Below, in pieces: positions 23,999 through 33,172 of a stretch of DNA of 64,000 nucleotides. The translations under genes were made by a program, and so were the position numbers. Origin of the DNA: an uncultured Eubacteriales bacterium (lineage in GTDB: Bacteria > Bacillota > Clostridia > Peptostreptococcales > Anaerovoracaceae); NCBI GenBank assembly GCA_900545135.1, contig UQXL01000005.1:45094-109093 (forward strand), read 5' to 3'. The notes beneath the pieces were generated by a model. The model was given only the letters and a program-made list of their open reading frames with translations. It did not search any database and was not told the DNA's origin. Every line of letters begins with the position of its first letter. Positions within the stretch are counted from its first letter, which is position 1.

Positions 23999-25357
23999 AT
24001 GCTCAACTTTAATGACATCATGGAAACCATAACCATGATTCAAGATGAAAATTTAGATATACGTACCATAACCATGGGGATTTCCCTCCTGGACTGCGCC
24101 GACAGCGACATAGACCGCTCGTGCCAAAAGGTCTATGACAAAATAACTTCAAAAGCTGCAAGGCTGGTTGAAGTCGGCGAAACCATTGAAAAGAAATACG
24201 GAATTCCTATTGTAAATAAACGAATCAGCGTAACTCCGATAGCCATGCTGGTAGCCGCCAGCGGCGGAGACCCGGTCAAATACGCTTTGACCCTCGACGC
24301 GGCCGCCCGTAAAGTCGGAGTAAATTTTATAGGCGGTTTCAGCGCCCTTGTGCAGAAAGGCTTCAGCGCCGGCGACAAAGAGCTGATAAAGGCCATACCG
24401 GAAGCTCTGTCTAAAACCGAATTTGTTTGTTCGTCAGTCAATATAGGCTCTACAAAAGCCGGCATCAATATGGACGCCGTGAAGATGATGGGAAAGGCGG
24501 TAAAGAAAGCTGCCGAGCTTACGAAAGACCGCCAGTGCATAGGCGCTGCCAAGCTGGTAGTTTTCTGCAACGCGCCTGAGGACAATCCTTTCATGGCGGG
24601 AGCATTTCATGGAGTCGGAGAACCTGACGTCGTGATAAACGTAGGTGTTTCAGGCCCGGGAGTTGTCCGCAGCGCCCTGTCAAAGCTGCCTGAAGACGCT
24701 TCCCTCAATGAAGTAGCCGAGCTTATAAAAAAGACTGCGTTCAAGATCACGAGAATGGGACAGCTGGTAGGTTCTGAAGCTTCCAAGATGCTGGGAGTTC
24801 CATTCGGTATCATAGACCTTTCCCTTGCCCCTACCCCTGCCGTCGGAGACTCGGTAGCCCATATCCTGGAGGAAATAGGACTGGAGCAATGCGGAGCTCA
24901 CGGTACGACTGCAGCTTTGGCCATGCTCAACGACGCGGTGAAGAAAGGCGGCGTTATGGCCTCCTCCAGCGTTGGAGGTCTGTCGGGAGCCTTTATCCCT
25001 GTCACCGAGGATGCAGGTATGATAGCAGCCGCCCAGAATGGAACTCTGTCGGTGGAAAAGCTAGAAGCAATGACGGCCGTATGTTCCGTAGGCCTGGACA
25101 TGATAGTAGTGCCTGGTAATACTGAGGATTATACAATTTCCGCCATAATAGCCGATGAGGCGGCTATCGGCATGGTCAACTCGAAGACGACTGCCGTTCG
25201 TCTGATCCCTGCCATAGGTCTCGGCGAGGGCGCCGAACTGGATTTCGGAGGCCTGCTGGGAAAAGGCCCCGTAATGAGTCTGCGCAGCCAGTCTTCGCAG
25301 AAGATGATAGACAGAGGCGGCAGAATCCCGGCTCCTATGCAGAGTCTAAAGAACTAA
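23999..25357 (+). CDS. PFL-family protein (DUF711)
   Basis: A 452-residue protein of the DUF711/UPF0210 family, named PFL for a structural likeness to pyruvate formate-lyase. No reaction is established. The conserved glycine-rich stretch PVTEDAGMIAAAQNG and the C-terminal DFGGLLGKGPVM are present. Start ATG 23999 with a GTGAGG site. It follows the ACT-domain gene, as in other Firmicutes. Confidence 0.9.
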   Translation: MLNFNDIMETITMIQDENLDIRTITMGISLLDCADSDIDRSCQKVYDKITSKAARLVEVGETIEKKYGIPIVNKRISVTPIAMLVAASGGDPVKYALTLDAAARKVGVNFIGGFSALVQKGFSAGDKELIKAIPEALSKTEFVCSSVNIGSTKAGINMDAVKMMGKAVKKAAELTKDRQCIGAAKLVVFCNAPEDNPFMAGAFHGVGEPDVVINVGVSGPGVVRSALSKLPEDASLNEVAELIKKTAFKITRMGQLVGSEASKMLGVPFGIIDLSLAPTPAVGDSVAHILEEIGLEQCGAHGTTAALAMLNDAVKKGGVMASSSVGGLSGAFIPVTEDAGMIAAAQNGTLSVEKLEAMTAVCSVGLDMIVVPGNTEDYTISAIIADEAAIGMVNSKTTAVRLIPAIGLGEGAELDFGGLLGKGPVMSLRSQSSQKMIDRGGRIPAPMQSLKN

Positions 25358-25383
25358 AAATCACGTCTGAACATGTCGGCGGC

Positions 25384-25410
25384 GTCCGGCTGAGGACAAC
25401 AAGCCGGACG
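25384..25410 (+). terminator. Terminator-like hairpin after PFL gene
   Basis: CGTCCGGCT pairs with AGCCGGACG (9 bp). Only a weak T tract (GTCTTAC) follows, so termination efficiency is uncertain. Confidence 0.4.
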
Positions 25411-25522
25411 GTCTTACACGCCGCTCAATGTGAAGTTTTCGTGGTTTATTTCAAAGCCCCATTGACATCCCGCCTTTGTGATATTACATTATTCTATAAA
25501 CAGATAAGGAGGGGAAAGATAG

Positions 25523-25912
25523 ATGGGCAACTTCAGGTATAAAATGGCGCAGTTCATGATCGGCAGAAACGGTTTCGATAATTTCTGCCAGGGACTGAGC
25601 AAGCTGGCCTTGCTGCTGATCATTGCCGATTTGTTCATACCCGGACGAATACTTAGTTTCCTAGTATTGTTGATTTTTATATACGTGTACTTCCGAGCGT
25701 TTTCAAGAAATATAACGAAACGCAGGGCTGAAAACGAGTGGTTTCTCACATACGTCAGCATGCCTTTCCGTTCATATCTTGCAAGAGACAGAAAGCACTA
25801 CAGATATTTCAAATGTCCGGGCTGCGGCCAGGTTCTGCGGGCTCCCAAGGGGAGAGGCCGGATAAGGATAACTTGCAGCAGATGCCGCAACGTATTTGAA
25901 AAAAAGGTATAG
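25523..25912 (+). CDS. Unknown membrane protein with C-terminal zinc ribbon
   Basis: A 129-residue protein with two hydrophobic segments (about 26-42 and 44-60), a basic middle, and a C-terminal zinc ribbon CPGCGQ...CSRCRN. Small Clostridia proteins of this layout are common and uncharacterised. The zinc ribbon would face the cytoplasm. Start ATG 25523 behind AAGGAGGGG. No operon partner. Confidence 0.8.
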   Translation: MGNFRYKMAQFMIGRNGFDNFCQGLSKLALLLIIADLFIPGRILSFLVLLIFIYVYFRAFSRNITKRRAENEWFLTYVSMPFRSYLARDRKHYRYFKCPGCGQVLRAPKGRGRIRITCSRCRNVFEKKV

Positions 25913-26143
25913 AGTCTGGCTGCAAAAGACAGCATATATAACATCAAAACAAAAAAGGGCGTTGGCCGAAGCAATATCAGCTTTTCGCAAACGTCCTTTT
26001 TATGAGCTTTACGCGCTTTCCCGCAAGCGTCTTTTTTATGCGTTTTATGCGCTTTTCGAGCAAAACCTTTTGCATGTGTCTTGTATATTATTCACCGCTT
26101 TTACAGCATACCAGCGTCCTGCTGCGCTGGCGATTCATTGTTT

Positions 26144-26845
26144 CTACATTATACCGCCTATCCAGTCGGCCAGCGGACATATCAGGATCGGCATAAATAT
26201 AGCCGGAGTATAATTCATTACTTTCAGCCTGGTAACTCCCAGCATATTGAGAGAAAGGGCCATTATCAGCAGCGAGCCGACGCAGGTCATTTCAGAAATC
26301 ACAGCCGTTTCAAGGAACGGCTCAACCAGCTGTGCGAGCAGCACTATGGCTCCCTGAAATATGAACACAAAAGCCGCGGAGAAAACTACGCCTATTCCCA
26401 AAGAAGCGGCAAAGACTATGGAGCTTATGCCGTCCAAGGTAGCTTTCGTAAAGAGCATTTGATTGTCACCTGTAAGCCCTGCCTGCAGCGAGCCTACTAT
26501 GGTCATTGCTCCTACACAGAACAACAGGCTGGCGCTTATAAAGCCCTCAGCTATGGTAGTCTTTTCCCCTTCTTTTTTGAACCTGTTCTCCAGCCTTTCC
26601 GCGAAATTGTTCAAATGCCTGTCCAGATCAAGAGCCGTACCTATTACGGCTCCCGTCGCCATGGCCAGTATCATTATGAGAGTATTTTCACCCTCGAGGC
26701 TTCCTGTGATTCCTATGTACATTACGCACAGGGCGATTCCTTTCAAAATGAAATCAGCCCATTCCTTAGGTATGGCTTTTTTCGCAGCAAGACCCACCGA
26801 GCTCCCGATGAGCACGGTGGCCGTATTGACTATGACTCCGAGCAT
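26144..26845 (-). CDS. DUF554 membrane protein
   Basis: A 233-residue integral membrane protein of the DUF554 family with six or seven hydrophobic segments and conserved GAMTIVGSLQAGL and FAASLGIGVVFSA. It is a possible transporter of unknown substrate. Two bases separate it from the small helical protein upstream (26848-27150), so they form one operon. Confidence 0.88.
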   Translation of the reverse strand: MLGVIVNTATVLIGSSVGLAAKKAIPKEWADFILKGIALCVMYIGITGSLEGENTLIMILAMATGAVIGTALDLDRHLNNFAERLENRFKKEGEKTTIAEGFISASLLFCVGAMTIVGSLQAGLTGDNQMLFTKATLDGISSIVFAASLGIGVVFSAAFVFIFQGAIVLLAQLVEPFLETAVISEMTCVGSLLIMALSLNMLGVTRLKVMNYTPAIFMPILICPLADWIGGIM

Positions 26846-26847
26846 GT

Positions 26848-27150
26848 TTATTCCTTTCCTCCGAATGTCTCGCTTAAATCGTCGCTGCTTTTGCCGGCCT
26901 CTTCATTGAGCCTCTCTATCTCTGCCACATGCTCGTCTATCTCAGCGCAGAAAGCCTTGAGTCTTCCTGTATCCACTTCGCCGTTTTCCTTGATGGACTT
27001 ATAAACATAATCTCCTATGGCTTCTTTGACGTCTTTTATTTTTCCTTTTTCCAGGACTATTTTTCCCTTGGCCTTGCCGTAATCAAAAGTATCTCCGGCA
27101 ACTTCGCCTACTTTGTTGGCCATCTGACCCAATTTATCTATGAATGCCAT
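26848..27150 (-). CDS. Small helical protein of unknown function
   Basis: A 100-residue charged protein, MAFIDKLGQMANKVGEVAGD..., mostly helical and without membrane segments or cysteine pairs. It resembles the small proteins that precede zinc-ribbon or tubulin-like modules in Clostridia, but here no such domain is attached. The start at ATG 27150 has GGAGG upstream. First gene of a two-gene operon with the DUF554 protein. Confidence 0.7.
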   Translation of the reverse strand: MAFIDKLGQMANKVGEVAGDTFDYGKAKGKIVLEKGKIKDVKEAIGDYVYKSIKENGEVDTGRLKAFCAEIDEHVAEIERLNEEAGKSSDDLSETFGGKE

Positions 27151-27208
27151 TGTTTCAACCTCCTATTTCAGCCTCCTATCTCAGCGTGCTGTTAAATTTG
27201 ACACTGCA

Positions 27209-27232
27209 ATTATACCACTAATGTGGTAAAAT
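27209..27232. promoter_or_regulatory. Back-to-back promoters sharing a palindrome
   Basis: On the - strand GTGGTATAAT (-10 at 27209-27214) serves the 26848-27150 gene. On the + strand TGTGGTAAAAT (-10 at 27227-27232) serves the PLP enzyme. The two overlap in the palindrome ACCAC-TAAT-GTGGT (27214-27227), which could also be an operator. Confidence 0.5.
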
Positions 27233-27264
27233 GAAAATATATTAAATGACAAGGAGGATTTAAC

Positions 27265-28290
27265 ATGCTTTTTGGACATGAAAAAGAGAACATTCTTCAT
27301 CTTCCGACGCCTATCGAGTATCTCCCGTCAGTTTCCCGCGATCTGGGGATTGACCTTTATATCAAGCGGGACGATCTGACTCCGCTGGCGATGGGCGGCA
27401 ACAAACTGAGAAAGCTGGAATATTTCGTGAGAGACGCCAAGGACAAGGGGGCTACTCTCCTCTTGACTGTGGGCGGCGTTCAGACCAACCACGGCAGACT
27501 CACCTGCGCCGTCGCCAACAAGTACGGGCTCAAGGGCTCTGTGATATGTGTAGGTGAATACCCCGGCGAGCTTTCTGCCAATCTCCTGCTTGACGGCATA
27601 ATGGGTTCAGATGTGTGGATTAAAAATCCGGAGCCCGGAAAAAGCGAAGATGAACTGTACGACGAAGCTATAGGCGAGATCACGCACCATTATGAAAACC
27701 AGGGGCACAAAGTATATTTCATCCCTTTAGGAGGTTCCAACGAGCTGGGCACTCTGGGATATTATGAGTGCGCTCTGGAAACGGCCAGACAGGCTGAAGA
27801 GATGAATCTTTGCGGCGCCAGGATAGTAGACGCCGTCGGCAGCATGGGCACTTATATGGGCCTTTTCGCGGCCATAGCCAACGAAGAGCTTCCCCTCACA
27901 CTGACGGGCATCGCAATATCGCCTAAAAGCGATATACTGTCGATGGCGGCAGATTACTATGGCCGCGTCAGCGATTTCTTAGGCTTAAAATACGAGGCGA
28001 AAAAGACAGACTTCGATCTGACTGTCAAATATGACCGCGGCGCTTACAACAACCCTTGCAGGGAAGTCAGGGAAGCCATGTATTACATGGCCGAAAAGGA
28101 AGCGATCATTTTAGACCCTTGCTATACGGGCAAAGCCTTTGCCGGACTGATGGAAATGGTCAAAAACGGAGAAATCAAAAAAGGTGAGAAAGTCATCTTC
28201 CTCCACACAGGCGGCACTCCGGGAATAAACACTCCGCACCACAGAGTTGAAATCGAAAAGGAAAGGAACAAATACATACATATCATATAG
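27265..28290 (+). CDS. PLP-dependent D-cysteine desulfhydrase / ACC deaminase family enzyme
   Basis: A 341-residue fold-type II PLP enzyme. The Schiff-base lysine is in MGGNKLRKLEY (near residue 52), substrate-binding is VGGVQTNHGR, and the phosphate-binding loop is GSMGTYMGL. The group includes D-cysteine desulfhydrase, ACC deaminase and D-serine-type lyases. The sequence does not tell these apart with certainty, and D-cysteine desulfhydrase is the likeliest in anaerobes. Start ATG 27265 behind AAGGAGG. Confidence 0.85.
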   Translation: MLFGHEKENILHLPTPIEYLPSVSRDLGIDLYIKRDDLTPLAMGGNKLRKLEYFVRDAKDKGATLLLTVGGVQTNHGRLTCAVANKYGLKGSVICVGEYPGELSANLLLDGIMGSDVWIKNPEPGKSEDELYDEAIGEITHHYENQGHKVYFIPLGGSNELGTLGYYECALETARQAEEMNLCGARIVDAVGSMGTYMGLFAAIANEELPLTLTGIAISPKSDILSMAADYYGRVSDFLGLKYEAKKTDFDLTVKYDRGAYNNPCREVREAMYYMAEKEAIILDPCYTGKAFAGLMEMVKNGEIKKGEKVIFLHTGGTPGINTPHHRVEIEKERNKYIHII

Positions 28291-28296
28291 CAAAGC

Positions 28297-28317
28297 GGGA
28301 CGGCTTGTGCCGTCCCT
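28297..28317. terminator. Bidirectional terminator
   Basis: GGGACGG/CCGTCCC stem between two convergent genes (28290 and 28325 ends). Confidence 0.6.
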
Positions 28318-28324
28318 CATTGTA

Positions 28325-30232
28325 TCATTTATTTTGCTCCCTGCATCTTATGCGCCTTTTCACAATCAAAGCTGCTGATATCATGGTCAAGCATGCCCCG
28401 GCCAGTGATACCCAAAGCATCACGCTTCTGACGTCTCCAGTCTCCGGCACTTCCTTATTATCGTTATAATTCTCTTTGTCAGAGGAAGACTGAATGTTCT
28501 GATCATCTGTTTCATCGCCGTCGTTTGCGTTATCGCTGCTCTCTCCGCCGTCATCTGTGCCGTTGTCATCTGCGCCGTTGTCATTTTCACTGTCGTCATT
28601 TATGCTGCTGTCGCCATTTCCGTCAGACCCGGAATTTTCTGTACTGACTCCGTCTATGGAATAGGAGGCCAAAGTTCCGGAAACTTCATATGCTGCCAGA
28701 AGAATCGGCTTCCCAAGATCTGAATCATCAGCCCCTATAAAGGCAAGTCCTTCGGGAGAATTGTCGCCGCTCAAGCCGGCGCTGAAATCTCTGGAATTGA
28801 TATAGTTCACAAATTTAGGCGCATCAGGGTTAGTGACATCATATGCCATTATTCCCCCTATTCTTTCAATACCGATAAAGGCATACGTCTTGCCTCCTAT
28901 CTGCCCTAAAGCTGTGCTCTCCGGTTCAGGTCCTTTCTTCTGGCTTCTGCTGTCCATTGCAGTATCATCGTTGGAGCAGTTGAACCATGACGGCAGATAT
29001 TTTGCAGTCAGCTCTTCAAAATCGTTGCCGCTGTCATATACGATCCCCATGGTCGACGCATCTATAACGCTGAAAGACCTTCCTCCAAAGAGACATGCCT
29101 TGCCTGCCGGAGTTCCTCCAACGAGGTCATCATTTAAAATTCTTACCTTTTTAGCCGTATCTGCTCCGTCCAGAGACGTCAGATCAGCCTTTTCTTCATT
29201 CTTATATCCGTTCCATTCCCTGGAATCACCTTCGTTGGCCGTTACCAGATATGTTTTTCCCCCTGATGTGTATACTGATATGGCGTCAGGCATATAGGCA
29301 GCTACCGCGTCTTTATATGTATTCGGATGGTATTTTCCGTCATCCTTGAGATCTACAGCATTTTCCTCCAGCGACAGGTCTTTAAATCCGAGAGGGTTTA
29401 CGCTTTCCACACTGGCGGAGGCTATGTCTATCACTGCGATGGCATTGGCTTCCTGAAGCGATACGTAAGCTTTTCCGCCTGATGAAGCAATATATTCAGG
29501 TTCAAGATCTGCTGACGGATCGTTCATCGTTCCGTTTACCTTGCCTATGATGACACCTTTCGCCGCTAGCTCTTCCGCTTTGAAATCATCGAAGCCTGCT
29601 CTCTTTGGCTCCGCCTCTGCTAAGGTATCTATTATGGTCACCGTTCCTTTAGGATCTGTCGTTCCGGCGCTGTATCCTTCTCTGGGCTCGCCTTCATCAG
29701 CTGTCAGCACATACCTTCCGTTTTCGGCAAACGTTATCATATCCGGCTGCACGCCTGTACTGTAATGAGTAATATATTCTCCCTCGTAATTCATGAGTAC
29801 GGCAATTCCGTTCTTCGTATAATCTTTTTCCTGAACGGATACGGCTATCCTGCCGTTTTCATCGTCCACAGCTACGCTGGTCATGTCTCCATACTCAAAT
29901 CCCGCAGCTTTTTCCGCAATCACTGATTTTACATCTATGCTTTTATACGGTGTGAGCTTTCCGTTCGACACTTTATTGACGTCCAGTATGGCGTCCTGAC
30001 CGTTGACAACATAGGCATAGCCTTTTTGGCTGCTGTAAGACACAATTTCAGCTACGCCTCCGTCAGCGTTAGGGTCGCCTATGGAAACGCTGCTCTCTCT
30101 TTTCAAGGTCAGGGAAGCGTTTTTTTCAAAGCTTTCAAGATTCTGGGCCGCAGCATATACTGGAACTGCTGATAATACTATCGCGGACATCGTCACTGCT
30201 GCAAGCAATTTCTTATAGCGATTTTTCTTCAT
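28325..30232 (-). CDS. Choice-of-anchor I surface protein with sortase signal
   Basis: A 635-residue secreted protein. Signal peptide about 1-28 (LLAAVTMSAIVLSAVPVYAA); body of about 500 residues with the YVTN/beta-propeller-like strands of the choice-of-anchor I family (ADEGEPREGY, TANEGDSREWNGY, SPEGLAF). Next comes an Asp/Asn/Gly/Ser-rich spacer (about 540-590), then the sortase motif VPETG (595-599), a membrane helix and an RRIRC tail. It is thus covalently anchored to the wall. Start ATG 30232. The substrate is unknown; related proteins are linked to phosphatase/phytase-type folds. Confidence 0.87.
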   Translation of the reverse strand: MKKNRYKKLLAAVTMSAIVLSAVPVYAAAQNLESFEKNASLTLKRESSVSIGDPNADGGVAEIVSYSSQKGYAYVVNGQDAILDVNKVSNGKLTPYKSIDVKSVIAEKAAGFEYGDMTSVAVDDENGRIAVSVQEKDYTKNGIAVLMNYEGEYITHYSTGVQPDMITFAENGRYVLTADEGEPREGYSAGTTDPKGTVTIIDTLAEAEPKRAGFDDFKAEELAAKGVIIGKVNGTMNDPSADLEPEYIASSGGKAYVSLQEANAIAVIDIASASVESVNPLGFKDLSLEENAVDLKDDGKYHPNTYKDAVAAYMPDAISVYTSGGKTYLVTANEGDSREWNGYKNEEKADLTSLDGADTAKKVRILNDDLVGGTPAGKACLFGGRSFSVIDASTMGIVYDSGNDFEELTAKYLPSWFNCSNDDTAMDSRSQKKGPEPESTALGQIGGKTYAFIGIERIGGIMAYDVTNPDAPKFVNYINSRDFSAGLSGDNSPEGLAFIGADDSDLGKPILLAAYEVSGTLASYSIDGVSTENSGSDGNGDSSINDDSENDNGADDNGTDDGGESSDNANDGDETDDQNIQSSSDKENYNDNKEVPETGDVRSVMLWVSLAGACLTMISAALIVKRRIRCREQNK

Positions 30233-30349
30233 TTTTCCTCCTAAAGTCTAATGTTTTTTCTTTGATTATATATCCTGCGTGGTTCTGCCGATATCACACC
30301 GCTGTTATTATTGCGTAAATTCAATGTAAAGCGTGCACCTCCGTACCGC

Positions 30350-30415
30350 AGCCAAAAAGTGGGTTATGCGGTAAAGAAGTGGGTTATGCGACCAAAAAGT
30401 GGGTTATACGGCAAA
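30350..30415 (+). repeat. Triple direct repeat AAGTGGGTTATGCGG
   Basis: Three copies of AAGTGGGTTAT(G/A)CGG about 20 bp apart in the gap between the surface protein promoter region and the ligase terminator. Function unknown; the rest of 30233-30428 shows no gene. Confidence 0.65.
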
Positions 30416-30428
30416 ATAAATTCAATAA

Positions 30429-30461
30429 AAAACGAGCCAACTCTCAAAATTGACTCGTTCT
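30429..30461 (-). terminator. Terminator after the acyl-CoA ligase operon
   Basis: On the - strand AACGAGTCAA...TTGGCTCGTT is followed by six T, 16 bp after the stop codon at 30477. Confidence 0.7.
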
Positions 30462-30476
30462 TTAAATTCACTTTGT

Positions 30477-32114
30477 TTACGCCATCTTTGACAATTCTTC
30501 CTCTTCGAGAACTCTGTAGGCCACTTTTCCCACGAGAGTCTTAGGCAGGTTGTCTCTGAACTCTATGTAAGATGGCATTGCGTACTTGGCGACATGCTTG
30601 CTGCAGTATTCCAAAAGTATTTTTTCCGCTTCCTCATGGGAAACTTTAACGTCCGGCTTGAGCATTACGAAAGCCACGACTTTCTGCATCTTATAAGGGT
30701 CGGGAACTCCGATCACGCAGCTCATGTGCACCAGTTCGTGAGCGTCCAGTATGTTTTCTATCCTGGACGGATATACGTTGTAGCCGCTGGTGATGATCAT
30801 TCTCTTGATCCTCTGGCGAAAATATACGAAGCCTTCTTCGTCCATCATGCCTAGGTCGCCGGTGTGCACCCATGTCATGCCGTCCTTGTGACGTCTCAGA
30901 GTGTTGGCGGTCTCCTCAGGATTGTTGATATATTCCAGCATCACCGTAGGTCCGGCTATGCATATTTCTCCCTCTTCGCCGTAAGGGACTTCTTCCTCAG
31001 TGCCTGGCTTGACTATCTTATAGAATGTGTCAGGGAAAGGCAAGCCGATGCTTCCCTCTTTCTCCTTGTTGATAGGAGTCAGACAGCTGGCTGTTACGCA
31101 CTCGGTGGTGCCGTAGCCCTCCCTTACAGGGATGGTCGCGCCGTGGCTCTTCAAAAATGCGTCGAATCTCTTCTTCAGCTCTATGGAAAGTGAGTCTCCG
31201 GCGATGAAGTTAGGCTTATGCTTTCTGAGAAGCTTGGCGTAGCTTTCAGGGTTGAACCTAGGTATCAGAAGCACTCTTCCTCCGTTGGAAAGAATCGAAT
31301 GAATACATACGCCCAGGCCGAATCCGTGGAAGATAGGCATCACTGCCAGCATCTTATCTCCAGGCTTGTATATCGGGTTGGTCGCTATTATCTGCTGTGA
31401 AAGGGCATTGAAGTTGAGGTTTGAAAGGAGTATGCCTTTCATCGTTCCCGTAGTTCCGCCGCTGTAGAGGATAACGGCCGGATCTTCAGATTTTCCGGCA
31501 TGGTGGAAAGAACCGTGGTACTTTCTGCCGTCCAGCAGGAATTTTTCCCACCAGATTATTTCAGCGTTGGTCGGTACTTTCTTGATCTTCCTGCCCTCGA
31601 CCAGATAATATCCTTTCCTCTTCACCGGGCTCAGAACGTCCTTGACGCTGGTAAGTATCAGCGTTCTCAAAGAGACGTTGGGTCTTATGTGCTCGAATTT
31701 TTCGTAGAACTGATCCAGCGTCAGGCAGACTACACTGCCGGATTCTTTCAGGCAGAACTCTATCTCCTTTTCGCTGGAAAGCGGATGTACCATGTTGGCG
31801 ATAGCTCCCACCTTGTTGACGGCATAGAACATGATCACGGCCTGAGGCGCATTTGGCATGCATATAGTTACGCTTTCGCCCGGCTTTACGCCTATGGCCG
31901 CAAGAGCTCTGGCGCACTTGTCCACTTTTGAGATAAAGTCCTTATATTTCGTTTTTCCGCCCATGAAGGCATAAGCGATGAGGTCGGGGTAATTTTCCGA
32001 AATCTCGGCGACCTTGTCGTACATCGACCCCTGGAAATACTCCAGGTGAGCCGGCACGGAGCCCAAACTCTTTATCCAAGGGGCTCTCACGTTCATGTTG
32101 TTTTCTTTATTCAT
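30477..32114 (-). CDS. AMP-forming acyl-CoA ligase
   Basis: A 545-residue ANL-superfamily ligase that activates a carboxylic acid with ATP and CoA. Motifs: YSGGTTGTMKGILLS (A3, P-loop), GYGTTECVTASCL (A5), HTGDLGMMDEEGFVYF (A7) and RIKRMIITSGYNVYP (A8), with the C-terminal VGKVAYR lysine region. The substrate is probably a medium- or long-chain fatty acid; the sequence does not fix it. Start ATG 32114 overlaps the end of the acyltransferase-like gene by 8 bp, so the pair is co-translated. Confidence 0.88.
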   Translation of the reverse strand: MNKENNMNVRAPWIKSLGSVPAHLEYFQGSMYDKVAEISENYPDLIAYAFMGGKTKYKDFISKVDKCARALAAIGVKPGESVTICMPNAPQAVIMFYAVNKVGAIANMVHPLSSEKEIEFCLKESGSVVCLTLDQFYEKFEHIRPNVSLRTLILTSVKDVLSPVKRKGYYLVEGRKIKKVPTNAEIIWWEKFLLDGRKYHGSFHHAGKSEDPAVILYSGGTTGTMKGILLSNLNFNALSQQIIATNPIYKPGDKMLAVMPIFHGFGLGVCIHSILSNGGRVLLIPRFNPESYAKLLRKHKPNFIAGDSLSIELKKRFDAFLKSHGATIPVREGYGTTECVTASCLTPINKEKEGSIGLPFPDTFYKIVKPGTEEEVPYGEEGEICIAGPTVMLEYINNPEETANTLRRHKDGMTWVHTGDLGMMDEEGFVYFRQRIKRMIITSGYNVYPSRIENILDAHELVHMSCVIGVPDPYKMQKVVAFVMLKPDVKVSHEEAEKILLEYCSKHVAKYAMPSYIEFRDNLPKTLVGKVAYRVLEEEELSKMA

Positions 32115-32991
32115 AATCTACTTCCTCCCCTGCCGGAAGCTCCAGGAGCTCCGGATTCTGCAACAAATATTTTACCAGCTTTACGGTTTTGGAATAATAA
32201 TATCCGTCGGCTATTCTCTCATCTAAAGTCAGACCTAAATCGAGAGTCTCTTTCATCTCGGTTCTGCCCTCTTCGTCGTTATACACAGAAGTGAGTTTTT
32301 TCTCTCCTATCACCACGAATATGGAATTTGTTCCCCAGTTGGAAAGGTGATGATATCCCGATTTCAGACCTATCGAGCCCAGATTGCTGATGAAGCAGGT
32401 CGCATGGTTGGGATCGGTCTTGATGAGAAAATCCGGCATTTTGCCGTAAAAGTCAAGCTTATGTAATATCCATACCACAAAGCGCAGCAGAAATCTCGGC
32501 ATCTTCGTAAGGGTGTCCATGCCTGCCGTGGAATTGTCAAGCTTATCGCTTCTGCACTCGTTTATCTCGGCATAAACCTTGTCTCTGACCGTAGCTATGG
32601 TCGTATCCTCGTCGAATTTGACAAAAGCCAAAGCTTCCTTGCCCTCGTCGGCAAACCTCTTTTTGACGACAAAGGCCAGAGTCAGATCGTTCCTTTGGTA
32701 AGTACGGTATCCCTTAATAAACCTGTTCATCTTCGGCCTTAAAGTTATCGCCTTGACGATGGTAGCCAGAATCACATGGAACAATTTATAAGGATCTTCA
32801 GCAATTCCGGCGTTTTTCTGTTCCAGATAGCGGTTGATATTCTCAAGATCTATTCTCTCACTGATGTATGCTTCGTTGTCTGCTCTGTTGGGATATAAAT
32901 AAGGAGTGAAGGCGTGCATGGCGTCTACGTCTTTGAGCCATACGCCGTCTTTCCTGTCTCCTCTCTTCTTCTTTCTCTTTTTCTCTTCCAT
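32107..32991 (-). CDS. 2-oxoacid dehydrogenase E2-like acyltransferase domain protein
   Basis: A 294-residue protein with the CAT-like fold of E2 acyltransferases but no lipoyl domain or subunit-binding domain. Expected E2 active-site sequence DHRxxDG appears as DERIADG, so the catalytic His is replaced by Glu while the Asp remains. FISNLGSIGLKSGYHHLSNWG is the matching core strand. It is co-transcribed with an acyl-CoA ligase, which suggests acyl transfer from CoA to an unknown acceptor or a regulatory role. Start ATG 32991 is behind AGGAG; an upstream ATG (33018) has no ribosome binding site. Confidence 0.75.
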   Translation of the reverse strand: MEEKKRKKKRGDRKDGVWLKDVDAMHAFTPYLYPNRADNEAYISERIDLENINRYLEQKNAGIAEDPYKLFHVILATIVKAITLRPKMNRFIKGYRTYQRNDLTLAFVVKKRFADEGKEALAFVKFDEDTTIATVRDKVYAEINECRSDKLDNSTAGMDTLTKMPRFLLRFVVWILHKLDFYGKMPDFLIKTDPNHATCFISNLGSIGLKSGYHHLSNWGTNSIFVVIGEKKLTSVYNDEEGRTEMKETLDLGLTLDERIADGYYYSKTVKLVKYLLQNPELLELPAGEEVDYE

Positions 32992-33013
32992 TTTCCATTT
33001 CTCCTGACGATAA

Positions 33014-33043
33014 AACAAAGTATGCTTTTTAGCATACTTTGTT
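33014..33043 (-). promoter_or_regulatory. Perfect 30-bp palindrome upstream of the acyltransferase/ligase operon
   Basis: Thirteen-bp perfect arms (AACAAAGTATGCT and its complement) around TTTT, 23-52 bp ahead of the start codon. This size and position fit an operator of a TetR- or FapR-type lipid regulator covering the transcription start. A role as a 5' mRNA hairpin is also possible. Confidence 0.6.
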
Positions 33044-33172
33044 ATGTTATCATAATTTTTTAAAAATTTCTACACTTTTCACCAAAAGTAAGAAATCGTT
33101 AATAAACCACAGGGCGGTTTTCCGCCGGCCAGCAGCTCTGCTGACCTTTATTGGATAACCTATCAGCTGACC

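Noticed and set aside
33090..33172. Two hairpins after potD as a riboswitch
   Set aside because: They lie downstream of potD and ahead of no - strand start within reach; more like a weak terminator, and the T tract is poor.
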